The notes beneath the pieces are model-generated. The model ran no database searches. It was not told where the DNA came from and worked only from the letters and a program-made list of their open reading frames with translations. A stretch of DNA of 64,000 bases, taken from positions 2,604,001 to 2,668,000 of the forward strand of contig NC_063018.1 of assembly GCF_020509005.1 (NCBI RefSeq), written 5' to 3'. Shown here piece after piece: positions 43,013-54,099 of this stretch. Numbering within the stretch: position 1 is the stretch's first letter; each line of letters starts with the position of its first letter. The translations under genes were made by a program, and so were the position numbers. This DNA is from Fulvia fulva (Eukaryota > Ascomycota > Dothideomycetes > Mycosphaerellales > Mycosphaerellaceae).

Positions 43013-45040
43013 TATTGTTATATATAAAGGGAAATCTAAATAGGTGAAAGCCCTTCCCGCCCTCGACTTCTCCTTATCTAGATTAGCTTTCCCTCTAAAC
43101 GTACGTAGTCTATATCACTACCCCGTTAGCCCCCGCTCCTAGCCGGTCTCGTCGCGCTACGCCGTGTCCTCTCTTCCTATACTACTCCTACTAGGCGGTA
43201 TTGTTCTAGCTAGGCCTTCTCTAGTATCTAGTTTGTAATACGCCGTAGGTCCTTAATGTTATTAAGAAGTGCCCTAACCGTCCGGTTCCTCGCCTTTACT
43301 ATCTACTCCCCCCTTCCTAGCGACCACCTCGGACAGACGAGGAGTGCGTACCGTACGTTCTAGGAGCGATAGCCGTAGGGGCAGCTAGTATTCGTATATC
43401 CTAGAACCTTCCTCTATAATAGGTACCCCTAGAGGCCGATGTGTTCGCTTCGTAGTTAGGTTGCTATACTACTCTATACCCTCGTAAGGCGGTAGTAGAT
43501 AAGCTTCGGGGGGTGCTTAACCGCGGATTTTGTAGCTAACCATTCCTTAGGTTGTCCCGCTAGCTAAGGGCGTCCACTATGCCCTACAACCTAGTTGTTC
43601 TACCTCTCTTTCTATAGTTGCTCTACAAACGATTTCTTACCTTCCTATTATATTGCTAGCTGTTCGTCCCTTACCCGGTAGTTCGGCTCGTTTCCGGGTC
43701 GAATGCCCCTATACGCTAGTACTGATTCGCGGGCCCTTACGACTATACTAGCGATGACCTTCTATACTAGGTACTATGCCGACTTGCCTAAGTAGGAGGT
43801 CCGTAGTCCCTAGATATATAGGTCGATCGGCGGTATAGCGGTCTCGTACTTAAGCATCCTCGTTAGTATCGACTTATATGCCCCGGTGACCTTCCTTAGG
43901 CATTAGTTTTAGATCTTCGCTAGCGGCGCGACGAGTCCCTTCGATAGGCAGGCCCTCTCGCCTAAGGACTACACTTAGCTGCTATAGGTAAGGACTGGCC
44001 GTATAATAGCCGTATATAGAAGTCGTGACTACCGGAAGTCCGCCCCCTATATAGACGTAGTAAGCCTCTAGTATAATGCTATATTCTGTTTAGCTTTCCG
44101 TAATATTGCCTATACGTGCTTCCTCTACCGTAGCGCCGGGTCTACCTATAGTCCGAGGATCCTAAGCTGATTTACCGGGTTAGTCGTGTGCCCCTATATC
44201 TAGATAGAAGCTTATATATTATAGAACCGTAGCCGGCGCGTAAAGTGTATCAGATTGTACTTTTCTAGGGCAAACCGAGCCCCGTGCCTCCTAGCCTAGT
44301 CCTCGTAGATCTTGTGCTTCTCTTCTAGTAGCCTATAGTTCTCCTTAGTCGAGGAAGACTACGCTAGGATGTTTATGTCGTCTACGAAGCCGCTCGTAGC
44401 GGTGTTCTAGGATTCTAGGGCTAGGAGTAGCGTCGCTATAAAGAAGAGGAACAGAATAGGTACTAGCGTTAAGCCTTACGGGATTCTAGTATAGACTACT
44501 TGAAATGGGCTTCTATACTAGCCGACTAGGATCGACGTACTACGGTTTTAGAGGTAGGACCGTACGAAGTTGACAAGCTACTTAGGGAGTCCTTTCGACT
44601 TTAGGATATAGAGTAGCCGCGGATATAATACGTAGTCGAAGGCTCCCGATATGTCTAGGCTAAGTAAGGAAGCCACCTTGTCCCTATTCCTATACTAGAT
44701 AGCCTTTACCTAAGAGGTAATAAGTTCTATCGCGGATAGCGTCGATCGCTATAGGCGCGTACCTATCTAGGTGTCCGGGAGTAGGGAGTGTTCCTCTACC
44801 GCCTCGGAGAGTCTCGTTATAACTAGCTTCTTAAGCGCCTTTCTAAGAGTGTTAAGGAGCGCAATTAGGCGGTACGACTTCACCTACGTATAGTCTTCCT
44901 TCTACGGCTTGCGTAGGACTACTATCGTCGATTATTTAAAAGCTATCGGGTAGTATCCGGTCTATAGGCAGGCGTTAAAGATCGCTATAACTACTAGGGC
45001 TAGTTAATCTCTATACTTCTTTAGTAGCTCGTTTAGGATT
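43013..45040 (-). mobile_element. LINE A4: 5'-truncated copy (RT to 3' end)
   Basis: Reverse-complement match to LINE A1 about 10930-12960, from the 3' UTR on the left (AAAGGGAAATCTAAATAGG) to the RT entry region (GAGCTACTAAAGAAG) on the right. RIP-mutated; several places keep TpG that A1 has lost. Confidence 0.83.
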
Positions 45041-45764
45041 CAATAGACGAATAGCTAGTAATATAATAGGAAGGTAAGAAATCGTTTATAGAGTAACTAT
45101 AGAAAGAGAGGTAGAACAACTTAGGTATAGGGTATAGTAGACGCCCTTAGCTAGCGGGATAACCTAAAGAATTGTTAGCTACGAAATCCGCGGTTAAGCA
45201 CCCCCCGAAGCTTATCTACTACCGCCTTACGAGGGTATAGAGTAGTATAGCAACCTAACTACAAAGCAAACATATCGGCCTCTAGGGGTACCTATAATAG
45301 AGGAAGGTTCTAGGATATATAAATACTAGCTACCCCTACGGCTATTACTCCTAGAACGTACGGTACGTACTCCTCGTCTATCCGAGGTAGTCGCTAGGAA
45401 GGGGGGAGTAGATAGTAAAGGCGAGGAACCGGACGATTAGGGCACTTCTTAATAACATTAAGGACCTACGGCGTATTACGAACTAGATACTAGAGAAGGG
45501 CTAGCTAGAATAGTACCGCCTAGTAGGAGTAGTATAGAAAGAGAGGATACGACGTAGCGCGACGAGACCGGCTAGGAGCGGGGGCTAACGGGGTAGTGAT
45601 ATAGACTACGTACGTTTAGAGGGAAAGCTAATCTAGATAAGGAGAAGTCGAGGGCGGGAAGGGTTTTTACCTATTCAGGTTTCCCTTTATATATAATAAT
45701 AGATATATACCTATATAGGCCGAATAGAGTCCTAGAACAGGGGATTGACAAATCTATCTATCTA
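45041..45764 (+). mobile_element. LINE A5: 3'-terminal fragment
   Basis: Matches LINE A1 from about 12303 to the tail (GACAAATCTATCTATCTA). Together with A4 it forms a head-to-head pair. RIP-mutated. Confidence 0.82.
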
Positions 45765-47480
45765 ATACGGTTATTATAGCGCGAGTTTAACTTACGGAGT
45801 AGGAAGTCCTTCTCGAGTTTCTTTTCCTTCGCGCCGTTATTAAGGTTAACGATATCGGTATTCTTACGGAAGGATAGGTAGAAGTTACTAAACTTCTCCT
45901 AATCACCCTACTATAGACTATTAAGCTTAGTTATAGTATTAGTATAGGTATTACGGGTACCGTAGCGCCGGGCTAGATCTTCTATTATCTTATCTATAGA
46001 AGCGTACTAAGTAGTTATACCTTCCGTAGACTTAGTAAGACTAGGGATCTTTAAGTCGATATAGGTCTATATACCGTTCTTTAACTAGCTCTAGACGTTC
46101 TAAAGGGAGTCCTTTACGGTACGGTACTTTAAGGCTTAGAGCTTAGCTTCGGTAGTACGCTACTACTCTTAGAACTTAATATCGTCGCTCTTTAAATCGA
46201 ACTTAGGAGGGGCCTTTAGCTCGTTAGAGGACTTGATACTAGTAGTTATATCGGCGTCGTAAGTCGTATATACGGAGATAGGGTTACTATCTAAGTCGGT
46301 ACTCGGGCGATTCTTCCTACCCTTACGACTACTATCCTTACGGCTATTCTTACGGCCCTTATTACCGTCGTCCTCGTTGTCTAATAAGTCCGCTAAATCC
46401 GGGTCCGACTTCTTCTTATTAGGCTTACCTCTATTTTACCGACGCTCTAGTAACTCTTTAGACTCGGTTTGCTAGGGTAGTAGGTCTTACTTTTCCTTAG
46501 ACCGGCTACGGTCCTTCTCTTACTTCTTAAGCTTAGTAATACGCTTCTCGGCTACTACGAGCTTAGTCTCGGTCTCTACTAGCTTACTCTCTACTACCTT
46601 ATACTATATACGATACACCTTCTTTATATCTTTAGCCCTCGTAAGCTCGTCTAGGTTAATAACGATAGTGTTATCGCGCTTAGCGATCTCCTCCTTTAGT
46701 CGCGTAACCTTCTCTTCTAGGGACTGTCTAGTCGCCTATTTCGTATCGATTATATCCTCGAGTCGGTCTATCTAGTCCTTAGTATCTTACGCCTTACGGA
46801 GGTTAATACGGTTAGCTATATCGAGCGTAGTATTAAGCTTATACGTACGTCGGTAATTAGACTCGATATTATAGAGGATCTTATAGATCTACTAGGGATA
46901 GTTATTAACCGTCTTCTTAAACTTATCTATATTCAACCCGTTTAACGAGTCGAAGGCTTCCTAGAAGTTATCGATAGTAACCCTCCTCTTCCTCGATGCC
47001 TTAGTACCCTTATCTTCTATCTTATCCTTAATAAACTCCGCCCTATATAGGTTAGCTAAGTTTAGCTCTATCTCGACCTCCTCTTCCTTAATCGCCTTAA
47101 GTTAGTCGAACACCTTCTTATACTACTTACGGTACTAGTTATTCTCGTCGAGGAGCCTATTTACGATATCCTCTTTACGTCCTTAAGTCTACGTCGCTAG
47201 GTTCGCGCTATCGTTATCGGGCAGATTAGATAGTAGGGTAAAGGAGGATAATCTATTAAGGGACGCGCGATAAACGCGTCTGTCCGTATTCTCTATACTT
47301 ACGCCTAGTACGCCGGTACCGGTCTGTCTCGCTATTATTACTATATCAGCTATAATCTACTTTAAGGTACGACTTAGCGAGTACGATACCTAATCTTAGT
47401 ACTTCCTCGTATACTATCGCGGTTTCTCTATAATCTCCCGAATATAGCTTCTCGTATCCCTCTATATATTAGTAATAATC
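45765..47480 (-). mobile_element. Gypsy gag-like region, RIP-inactivated
   Basis: Minus strand, through stops: a coiled-coil-like region (LVETETKLVVAEKRITKLKK near 46570), an acidic DLADLLDNEDDGNKG segment (near 46390), then a basic RKNSRKDSSRKGRKN (near 46340) and a helical stretch to 45770. The layout resembles the gag of gypsy F but the sequence differs. Cut at 45764 by LINE A5. Confidence 0.55.
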
Positions 47481-48166
47481 TATTCGAAGTGTTATAAGTA
47501 GGTATAAGTACGTAGTCGGGTAAGGTATAAGTTGAATAGATATTCTATCTAAGAGAGGCGCGGAGGGCGCGAGAGTTATATACGGGCGCTTAGCCGCTAG
47601 TCGGATTAGTTAGCGGGCGCGAGGTCTAGGTACGTACCCGCGGGTTTAAGTAAATGTACGCCGGTACGGTAATACTTAGCCCCTTATAGAATAGACTTAC
47701 GATCTCCTTAATATCTCTAGACTAACTACTTAACTAGACGCCGGATCCGCCTTCCTTACGTATAACTTATAGGTATAGTTTCTTAGTTTATATTAGGCGT
47801 AGCGGAGGTAAAACTAGGGACAGTTTCGTAATAGAGGAGGATATATTAACGAGCTAAGGGCCCCCTTTAGACCCTGAAATTTGCGCGTCGAATCTCGTTA
47901 ACCTTTAACGGTTAATTACGTAGCGGGGATATATAGAGGTACTACTAAGATATATATAGTTAGGAGGCGACCTTAGTAGAAACGTAGGATTTACGAAGAA
48001 TCTCTCTATAAGGCGAAAATATAGGAATCTAAAAATTTCAGATTTATTATCTTTCAGGATTACTATATATATTTTACGGCCCGCGGACCGGCAAGTATAT
48101 ATAACTACGCGTAAGCTATCCTAGGGTCACTAGGCGCGCCCTTACTTACTAGGGTATTTAGTCGTC
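47481..48166. repeat. Non-coding RIP-mutated region between gypsy gag and pol, possibly an LTR
   Basis: No coding signal in any frame even through stops. It lies where gypsy E2's 3' LTR should be. A TAAAGGGGGCCC stretch near 47870 could be a purine tract. I could not find a duplicate LTR in the window, so the ends are not set. Confidence 0.4.
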
Positions 48167-50688
48167 TATACTATCGGTAACGATATCTAGGTTATCTAAT
48201 ATCTAACCTTTAGGCTTACGCTATCTAGGTAGTAGACCGGCCGCTAACGGGTTCTTATAATAATAATCTACTATCGCTTCCTCGGTACTACCTTTTAATA
48301 TACTATAAGGCACTTCTATAATAGTACTACCTTCCTAACGGACGGTATACTTTACGTACTTCTTAGCTCTACTAGTCTATCTACTGTCTATAATCGCCTT
48401 AACTACGTATTTATCTAGCTCTTCGCTATCACCTTCGGAGGCCTCGATAAGTAGTTGACCTTAGCTTTAATTAGGGAATAGGTCGTCGTTTACTAGGCGT
48501 AGTACGCTAGTATAGAACCTCGGGTATATACGTATACTTTCCTAAAGATCGAGCTCGTATACGTCTACGTTAATCTTACGGGTAATCGTAAAGGGACCTA
48601 CATTCTTATAGTTAAGTTTCTTATAGGGCCTTCGAGTACGGATGTTTCTAGTATCTAGCTAAACCTTATAGCCGATCGCGTATCTTAGTATAGGCTTACG
48701 CTTATTCGCTATAGTGTCTACGTACCGCTCTTAGGTATATCTAAGCTATATAATATAGTATACGTTAACGTTCTCTATAAAAGGCGCGAAATCTCCTACG
48801 TACTACTTCGATAAGGCCTATACTTTCGGAAGCTTAGTACTATTACCGCTCGTAGCCTAAGGTAACACCTCTATTCGAGGATTACGGCCTAGCGTTACGA
48901 AGAACGGTAATATACCTATAGTAGCGCTCTATTAATTGTTTAGGGTAAACTCTACGATAGGTAACTACTAGACCTAATCGTCCTACGTATAGTTAACGTA
49001 CGCGCGTAGGTACTATTCTATAGCTTAGTTCGTACGTTCTAACTACTTATTAGTCTAAGGGTAAAAGGTAGTCGAGATCTTTATACGTATAGCTAGACGC
49101 GCTATTAGAGCCTTCTAGAATTAGCTTCCCTACTAACTACTACGGTCTAATACTACCGTATCAAATAGGCCCTAATCCTTAATTACGTACTTTAATACGG
49201 CGTCGGCCGCTACCTTAGGGGTCAAATCTACTACGGGTATAAGATACTTCCTCTTAGTAAGTCTATAAGTTAGGGTAAGGATAGCGTTATACTTTACGCC
49301 CTTAGTACTATAACTATCCGGTAGCTCTACTACGTAATCGAGTACTACCTCCTTATAGGTACCCGAGGGTACGGGTAACTATCGGAGTATACCTTAGTAC
49401 GTATTATAAAAAGCCTTAGATCGTATATATAGGTAACAATTCTTAACGTACTTAGCGATATCTACTACTAGACTAGGCTAGTAGTACGTACGCGTAAGTA
49501 GGTCGACTATCTTCTTACGCCTAGGATATCTAGCTAATAGAGTACCGTAGTGCCTCGCTATTAGCTCCGGACGAAGCTTATACGGTACGTATATACGTCC
49601 TTAGATCTTAATTAGGTCACCGTCTAACTTATAGTCGCTAAGTAAGATATAGCTAGAGCCTTCTAGGTTTCGTAGTAAAGTACGAGCATTATCGTCTAGA
49701 ACCTTCTTAATACCATACGCTAGCTCGTCTTTAGTATAGGCTTCCTTGATAAGTTCTTCGATAGAGGCCTTGTTTACTTCGAGTACGTAAAGTACTAATT
49801 AATACTAGTCGGCCGTAGTATACGGAGTAGTTATAGCTAATAGCTTTAAGCGCTTACGTATATTAGGAGGGAGATTACGTAGCTTTAATATAGCTTACTA
49901 CCTATATTCTATATCATCCTTATCGTCTATATCTTATCTACGGCGCGTAAGGCTATCGGGCTTTGTCCTAAGCTTACTAGGGCAATATTCTATCTAGAAG
50001 TCGAACCCGGACAGGAACTCGCTCTAGCGCGCTTATCGGCGGGTTAGCTACTTAGTCGTTATAAACTACTCTAAGCCCTTATAGTCGGTAAGAACCTTAG
50101 AGGGAGCGCTTATTAGCTCCGGCCTCTATTCCTCGAACGCTCTAATAATAGCTATTAGCTCCTTATCGTAAATCTCGTAATTATATTCTACTAGGTTTAT
50201 CTTTATCGAGTAGAATACGATAGGATACAATTTACCGTCCTCTCTAACCTAAGACAATACGCTAGCTATATACCTATCTAAGGAATTAGTTTCTACGACG
50301 TAGGGCTTAGTAATATCAAAATGTACTAATACTAGGCGTTTATAGAATACTACCTTTAGGGTCTCGAACGTACTTTAGTAGTCTAGGCTCTATATAAAGG
50401 GTATACGATTCTTAAGTACGTTACCGTATATAAGGTCGGTTAAAGGTATAACGATACCGGAAAAGTTGTTAACGAACCTCCTATAGAAGTTAGCTAGCCT
50501 AAGCAAGGACAGTATATCCTTTAAGCTCTATAGAGTAGCCTAATCTATAATAGTCTATACCTTGGATCGATCTATCTAAATGCCCTTGTTAGTAATGATT
50601 AGTCCTAAGAACTTGACGCTCTTCTAGAAGAAGCGGTACTTATAGACGTCTATAGGAAGTCGAGCGTTAATCAGATACTTAATAATAG
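48167..50688 (-). mobile_element. Gypsy E2 pol: RT end, RNase H, integrase, RIP-inactivated
   Basis: Near-identical to gypsy E1 (14828-17369). Minus strand reads RNase H ([17 protein letters not shown] near 50170), the FDFxIEYCPSKLRTKPDSLT stretch near 49970, integrase (KYLIPVVDLTPKVAAD near 49220) and a C-terminal YSILKGSTEEAIVDYYYKNP near 48270. Its upstream part continues at 61176 after the LINE C/R composite. Confidence 0.87.
50674..50688. repeat. Left TSD of the LINE C/R composite (15 bp)
   Basis: GATACTTAATAATAG, repeated exactly at 61176-61190. The uninterrupted target is seen in gypsy E1 near 17331-17350 (GATACTTAATAATAGTGCG). Confidence 0.9.
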
Positions 50689-53168
50689 ATAGATAGATGA
50701 TTCATTTACCCGTTATGGTGCCCTCCGGCCTATACGGGTTTATGTCTATATATGTTACTATATAAGGTAGAAAACCTGTTCCTAGGTAAAAACCTCCTCT
50801 CCTTCTCTAATAGCTTCCTTGCCATGAGTTCTCAGTTTTCCTTCCATTAGGGTGCACTAGTGTCATAGTAGTTAGCCTCTAACTACCTTGTCTGCAACCC
50901 TGGAGTTGTCCCCCTCTTCCTGCTCTCCTCCTCCTTCTTTCTCTCCTCAATCCATCTCTCTGTTTCCCTAGTAAGAGAGAACTGCTCCAAAAATCCTTAG
51001 TGGATAATCCACCTTGTAATTCTCTAGAGGTCTCCCTTATTGCTGATCATGGCTTAGAAGTTTCTGTTCCTTGCCCTTGCCCTCCATTCACCTCTCCCTG
51101 TACTCCATTCTTTGTAAACCAGAAGTCTATGTTCGACATTCTGGGACAGGTAGCCGCATAGGCAACTCTTGTCTTCGATACCTAGGACTTTTCTCTGATG
51201 TAGGTATGCCCTAACTCCGATGTGTTCAGAGCGGATTTGTATTGCTATGCTTGCTTCTGACCTGGTCAGGTCTGAGTACAGTAGGTAGTTGTGGCTACCA
51301 AACTGTTGGAGTGCCTTTGGGGTTCCTGGCCTCTGTGGGGTTCTTGTCCACTCAGTCTTCTAGAGGAGTCCTGCCATCCTTTCAGCTAGAGACTGTTGCT
51401 TCTTCCCTTGGCTGGCTGCTGATCCTCTCCCTTAAGCCCTTCTGTCCTGTTCCTGCTGGGCTAGGTGCAGCTGTTCTGTTAGTTCTTTGAACTTCTGCAG
51501 GTGCTGCTGCTTCTGTAGGGCTGGATTGGGTCTTGCTTGTCTGTGCCTTCTTGTGCACTGGCTCCTGATTTTGTTGACTGCCTTCTGGATTACTAGCTAG
51601 GCTGGGTATGTAGACGTCTTTCCTGCATACTGGTATCTCAACCCTTGAAGGTAGAGCTTGGCTAGTGGGGAGCCAGACTCCATTTCGACCACCCTTGTTG
51701 GAGTTGACTTGTATGCTCCAAGCACCTTTTTCAGACAGGAGGCTTAGGCTCTGCTGATGGGATCTGCAATTCTCTTTGGGATCTTGTCTTGGGCTGACCA
51801 GATCTGGGCTCCATATAGCATGGCTGGCTTCACAATGGCCTTGTACATAACCTTTGCTTTCGCAAATGTGGCTCCCTATGTGGAGGCTGTAAGCCTGTCA
51901 ATTGATTGCCTGTTGTTGTCTGCTCTTGCCTGTGCTTTCTTGACCTGTGGTCCCTAGCTGAGCTTTGGATCCAGCCATATTCCTAGCACCCTTAATTCAC
52001 TTAAGGGTTCTGTTGTGTGTCCCTGAATAGTGATTAGGGCTTGCATATTGTGTCTGTTTCTAGCTCTACTGAAGTGGATGAGTTGATACTTCTCTAGGGC
52101 AAATCTGGCTCTATGTTTCCTGGCCCATTCCTCACATTCCTTGTGTTTCTTCTGCAAGATTCTGCAGTTCTCTTCTGTGCTGTCTGACCAGGCTAGGATG
52201 TTTGTGTCATCCACAAACCCTGAGGCTGATGTGTTTCTAGAGTTTAGCTTTGCTAGCAGGTCTGCTATAAAGAGGAGAAACAGGATTAGAGACATTGTTG
52301 ATCCCTATAGGATTCCTGTCTCTGTAGGCATGCTGTCAGATTTGTATCTGCCCAGTCTTAGTCTTGTGGTTCTGCCTCTAAGGAAGGACTAGATGAACTG
52401 GACTGTCTAGTTAGGGATAGCCTTCTGTTTCAGGATGTGGATCAGCCTCTGGTATGAGACATTGTCAAAGGCTCCTGATATGTCCAGTGAGAGGAGTGTG
52501 GCTGCTTTATTGTTCCCAAAGTGCCACAGGGTCTTGATCTGCTCTGTGATAAGTTCTATAGCTGTTAGTGTTGATCTTTGTTTCCTGCCTCCCATCTGTT
52601 CTTTAGGAAGGATTCCATGTTCTTCAGCTAGGTTTGTTAGCCTTTCTGCTATGATCTTTTCCAGGAGTTTGCCTAGTGTGTTGAGTAAGGCAATAGGTCT
52701 GTATGCCTTTAGCTTTGTGTAGTCCTCTTTCTGTGGTTTCCTCAAGACCACAGTCAGTGACTCCTTAAAGTGTTTAGGGCAGTGTCCTTAGGCTATGCAC
52801 TGTAAAAAGATGTTTGACAGTGCAGGGGGGATCTGGTCCTTGCATGTCTTGATGAACAAGTTTGGAATCCCATCTGGTCCTGGGGCCTTGTTTCCTGAGA
52901 GTCTCTTAATGATGCTCTTGATCTCTCCCTCTCCCACTGTGCAGGATTGCTCTAGTAGTGTTGGATACACACTGCCCTCCAGATCCTGCAGGTCAGCTTC
53001 TACCTGTGTGCCAAAGAAATGTTTCCCCAATGCCTGTGCCTTTCCTGGGAGAGTGTGTTGGATTACTCCTTCCTGGTCTTCAATGTTTAGAAACTGGGGC
53101 AGCATGTTTCTGTCCTGTGTGGGTCGTCTTGCCCACTTTGCTAGTTTCCACATCTTCTCAGGATTCTG
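50689..53168 (-). mobile_element. LINE C, 5'-truncated, not RIP-mutated, CpG-poor
   Basis: Begins at its 3' end on the left with an ATAGATAGATGA tail. Minus-strand ORFs: 52788-53153 (MWKLAKWARRP, GNKAPGPDGIPN), 52407-52751 (VVLRKPQKEDYTKLKAYRPI, SLDISGAFDNVSYQRLIHIL), 51954-52295 (SGFVDDTNILAWSDSTEENC, FALEKYQLIHFSRAR). A few TAG/frame breaks separate them, so it is inactive. The protein is close to LINE D, but the DNA is CpG-depleted: 52201-52260 has no CG at all. LINE homology ends at 53168, upstream of the RT, where repeat R begins. Confidence 0.88.
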
Positions 53169-53572
53169 GCAAGGAAGGAATCGTATTTAGCAAGCTAGCT
53201 ACGAGATAAGGTGACAAGTCTTAACCGCGCTTTCCTACTCATCTAGCACCACCGTGTAGCCTCGTTTCGAGAGGTTAGCCCGGAGCAAAAGCTTCCCTCT
53301 ACGCCCTCCCTCCCTGTTTGCTCCTTAAGCCAATATCCACCTCTATAGGCCTAAGCCCTTTAGTACTCTCTATTAACCGATATACGTATCCGTCCTCTCG
53401 GGCTATAAAGATAGTATTAGCCGTCGCTACTAGTATACACTACGCCCTAGGTTTTAACGCCCTTCGCGTTACCGTAGCCTATCTCTAGAAAGCGGCCGTC
53501 TATACCTCGTAGGTTTGCTCGGGGCATATACTACGCCGGGTAGCGTACTCCTTACGTTTCTACCTACTAACT
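53169..53572 (-). repeat. R3a, left half (truncated R joined to LINE C)
   Basis: Starts GCAAGGAAGGAATCG, exactly as R1 does at its LINE junction, and follows R until gypsy G interrupts it after CTACTAACT. The first 170 bases keep CpA/TpG; the rest is RIP-mutated. Confidence 0.85.
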
Positions 53573-54092
53573 TGTCAGGGCGAGAGCCTGGCCTATGAGA
53601 TGCAAGGGTGAAAGCGAGAATGTAGGTGCGAAGTGTAGATACAAAAGGGTATAGTATGATTGCTACACAAAACAAAAGACGAAGAAAGCAAGAGAGGCCT
53701 AGGGAAGGCCAGATATTTATACGCGACCCTCGCGAGTGCGTGTCCCCGCATCAACAGGGCTAACCCGTGCGGAGCCGCGCTTAGTAGCTTTGCTCAAAAC
53801 CTTATTCCAACCTGCCCTACGTTCCGAGTCTTCCACGTGCTTCTTCTAGGGTCCAGCGCAGTCGCGGGTGCTCGCGGGAGTGCCGTGAGTCACACAGTCA
53901 CGAGCCGAAGTGAATCTGTCAAGGTTTGGTAGAGGGGTGAATTTGGAGGGCTAGGTCCCGTAGTGAATGTTGCGGGGCATATGATTCTTGGCGCTCATAC
54001 ACCAAGCTGGACTGTCACTTCTTGACGACTTCTGAGCGCTCTGAGGCTCTTCTGTCCCCACCTTCTGTACACTCTGTGGGGAGACCATGACA
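53573..54092 (-). repeat. Gypsy G 3' LTR (520 bp)
   Basis: TGTCAGGGCGAGAGCC...ACCATGACA. Differs from the right LTR mostly by C/T and G/A transitions. Confidence 0.94.
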
Positions 54093-54099
54093 GTAGCCC

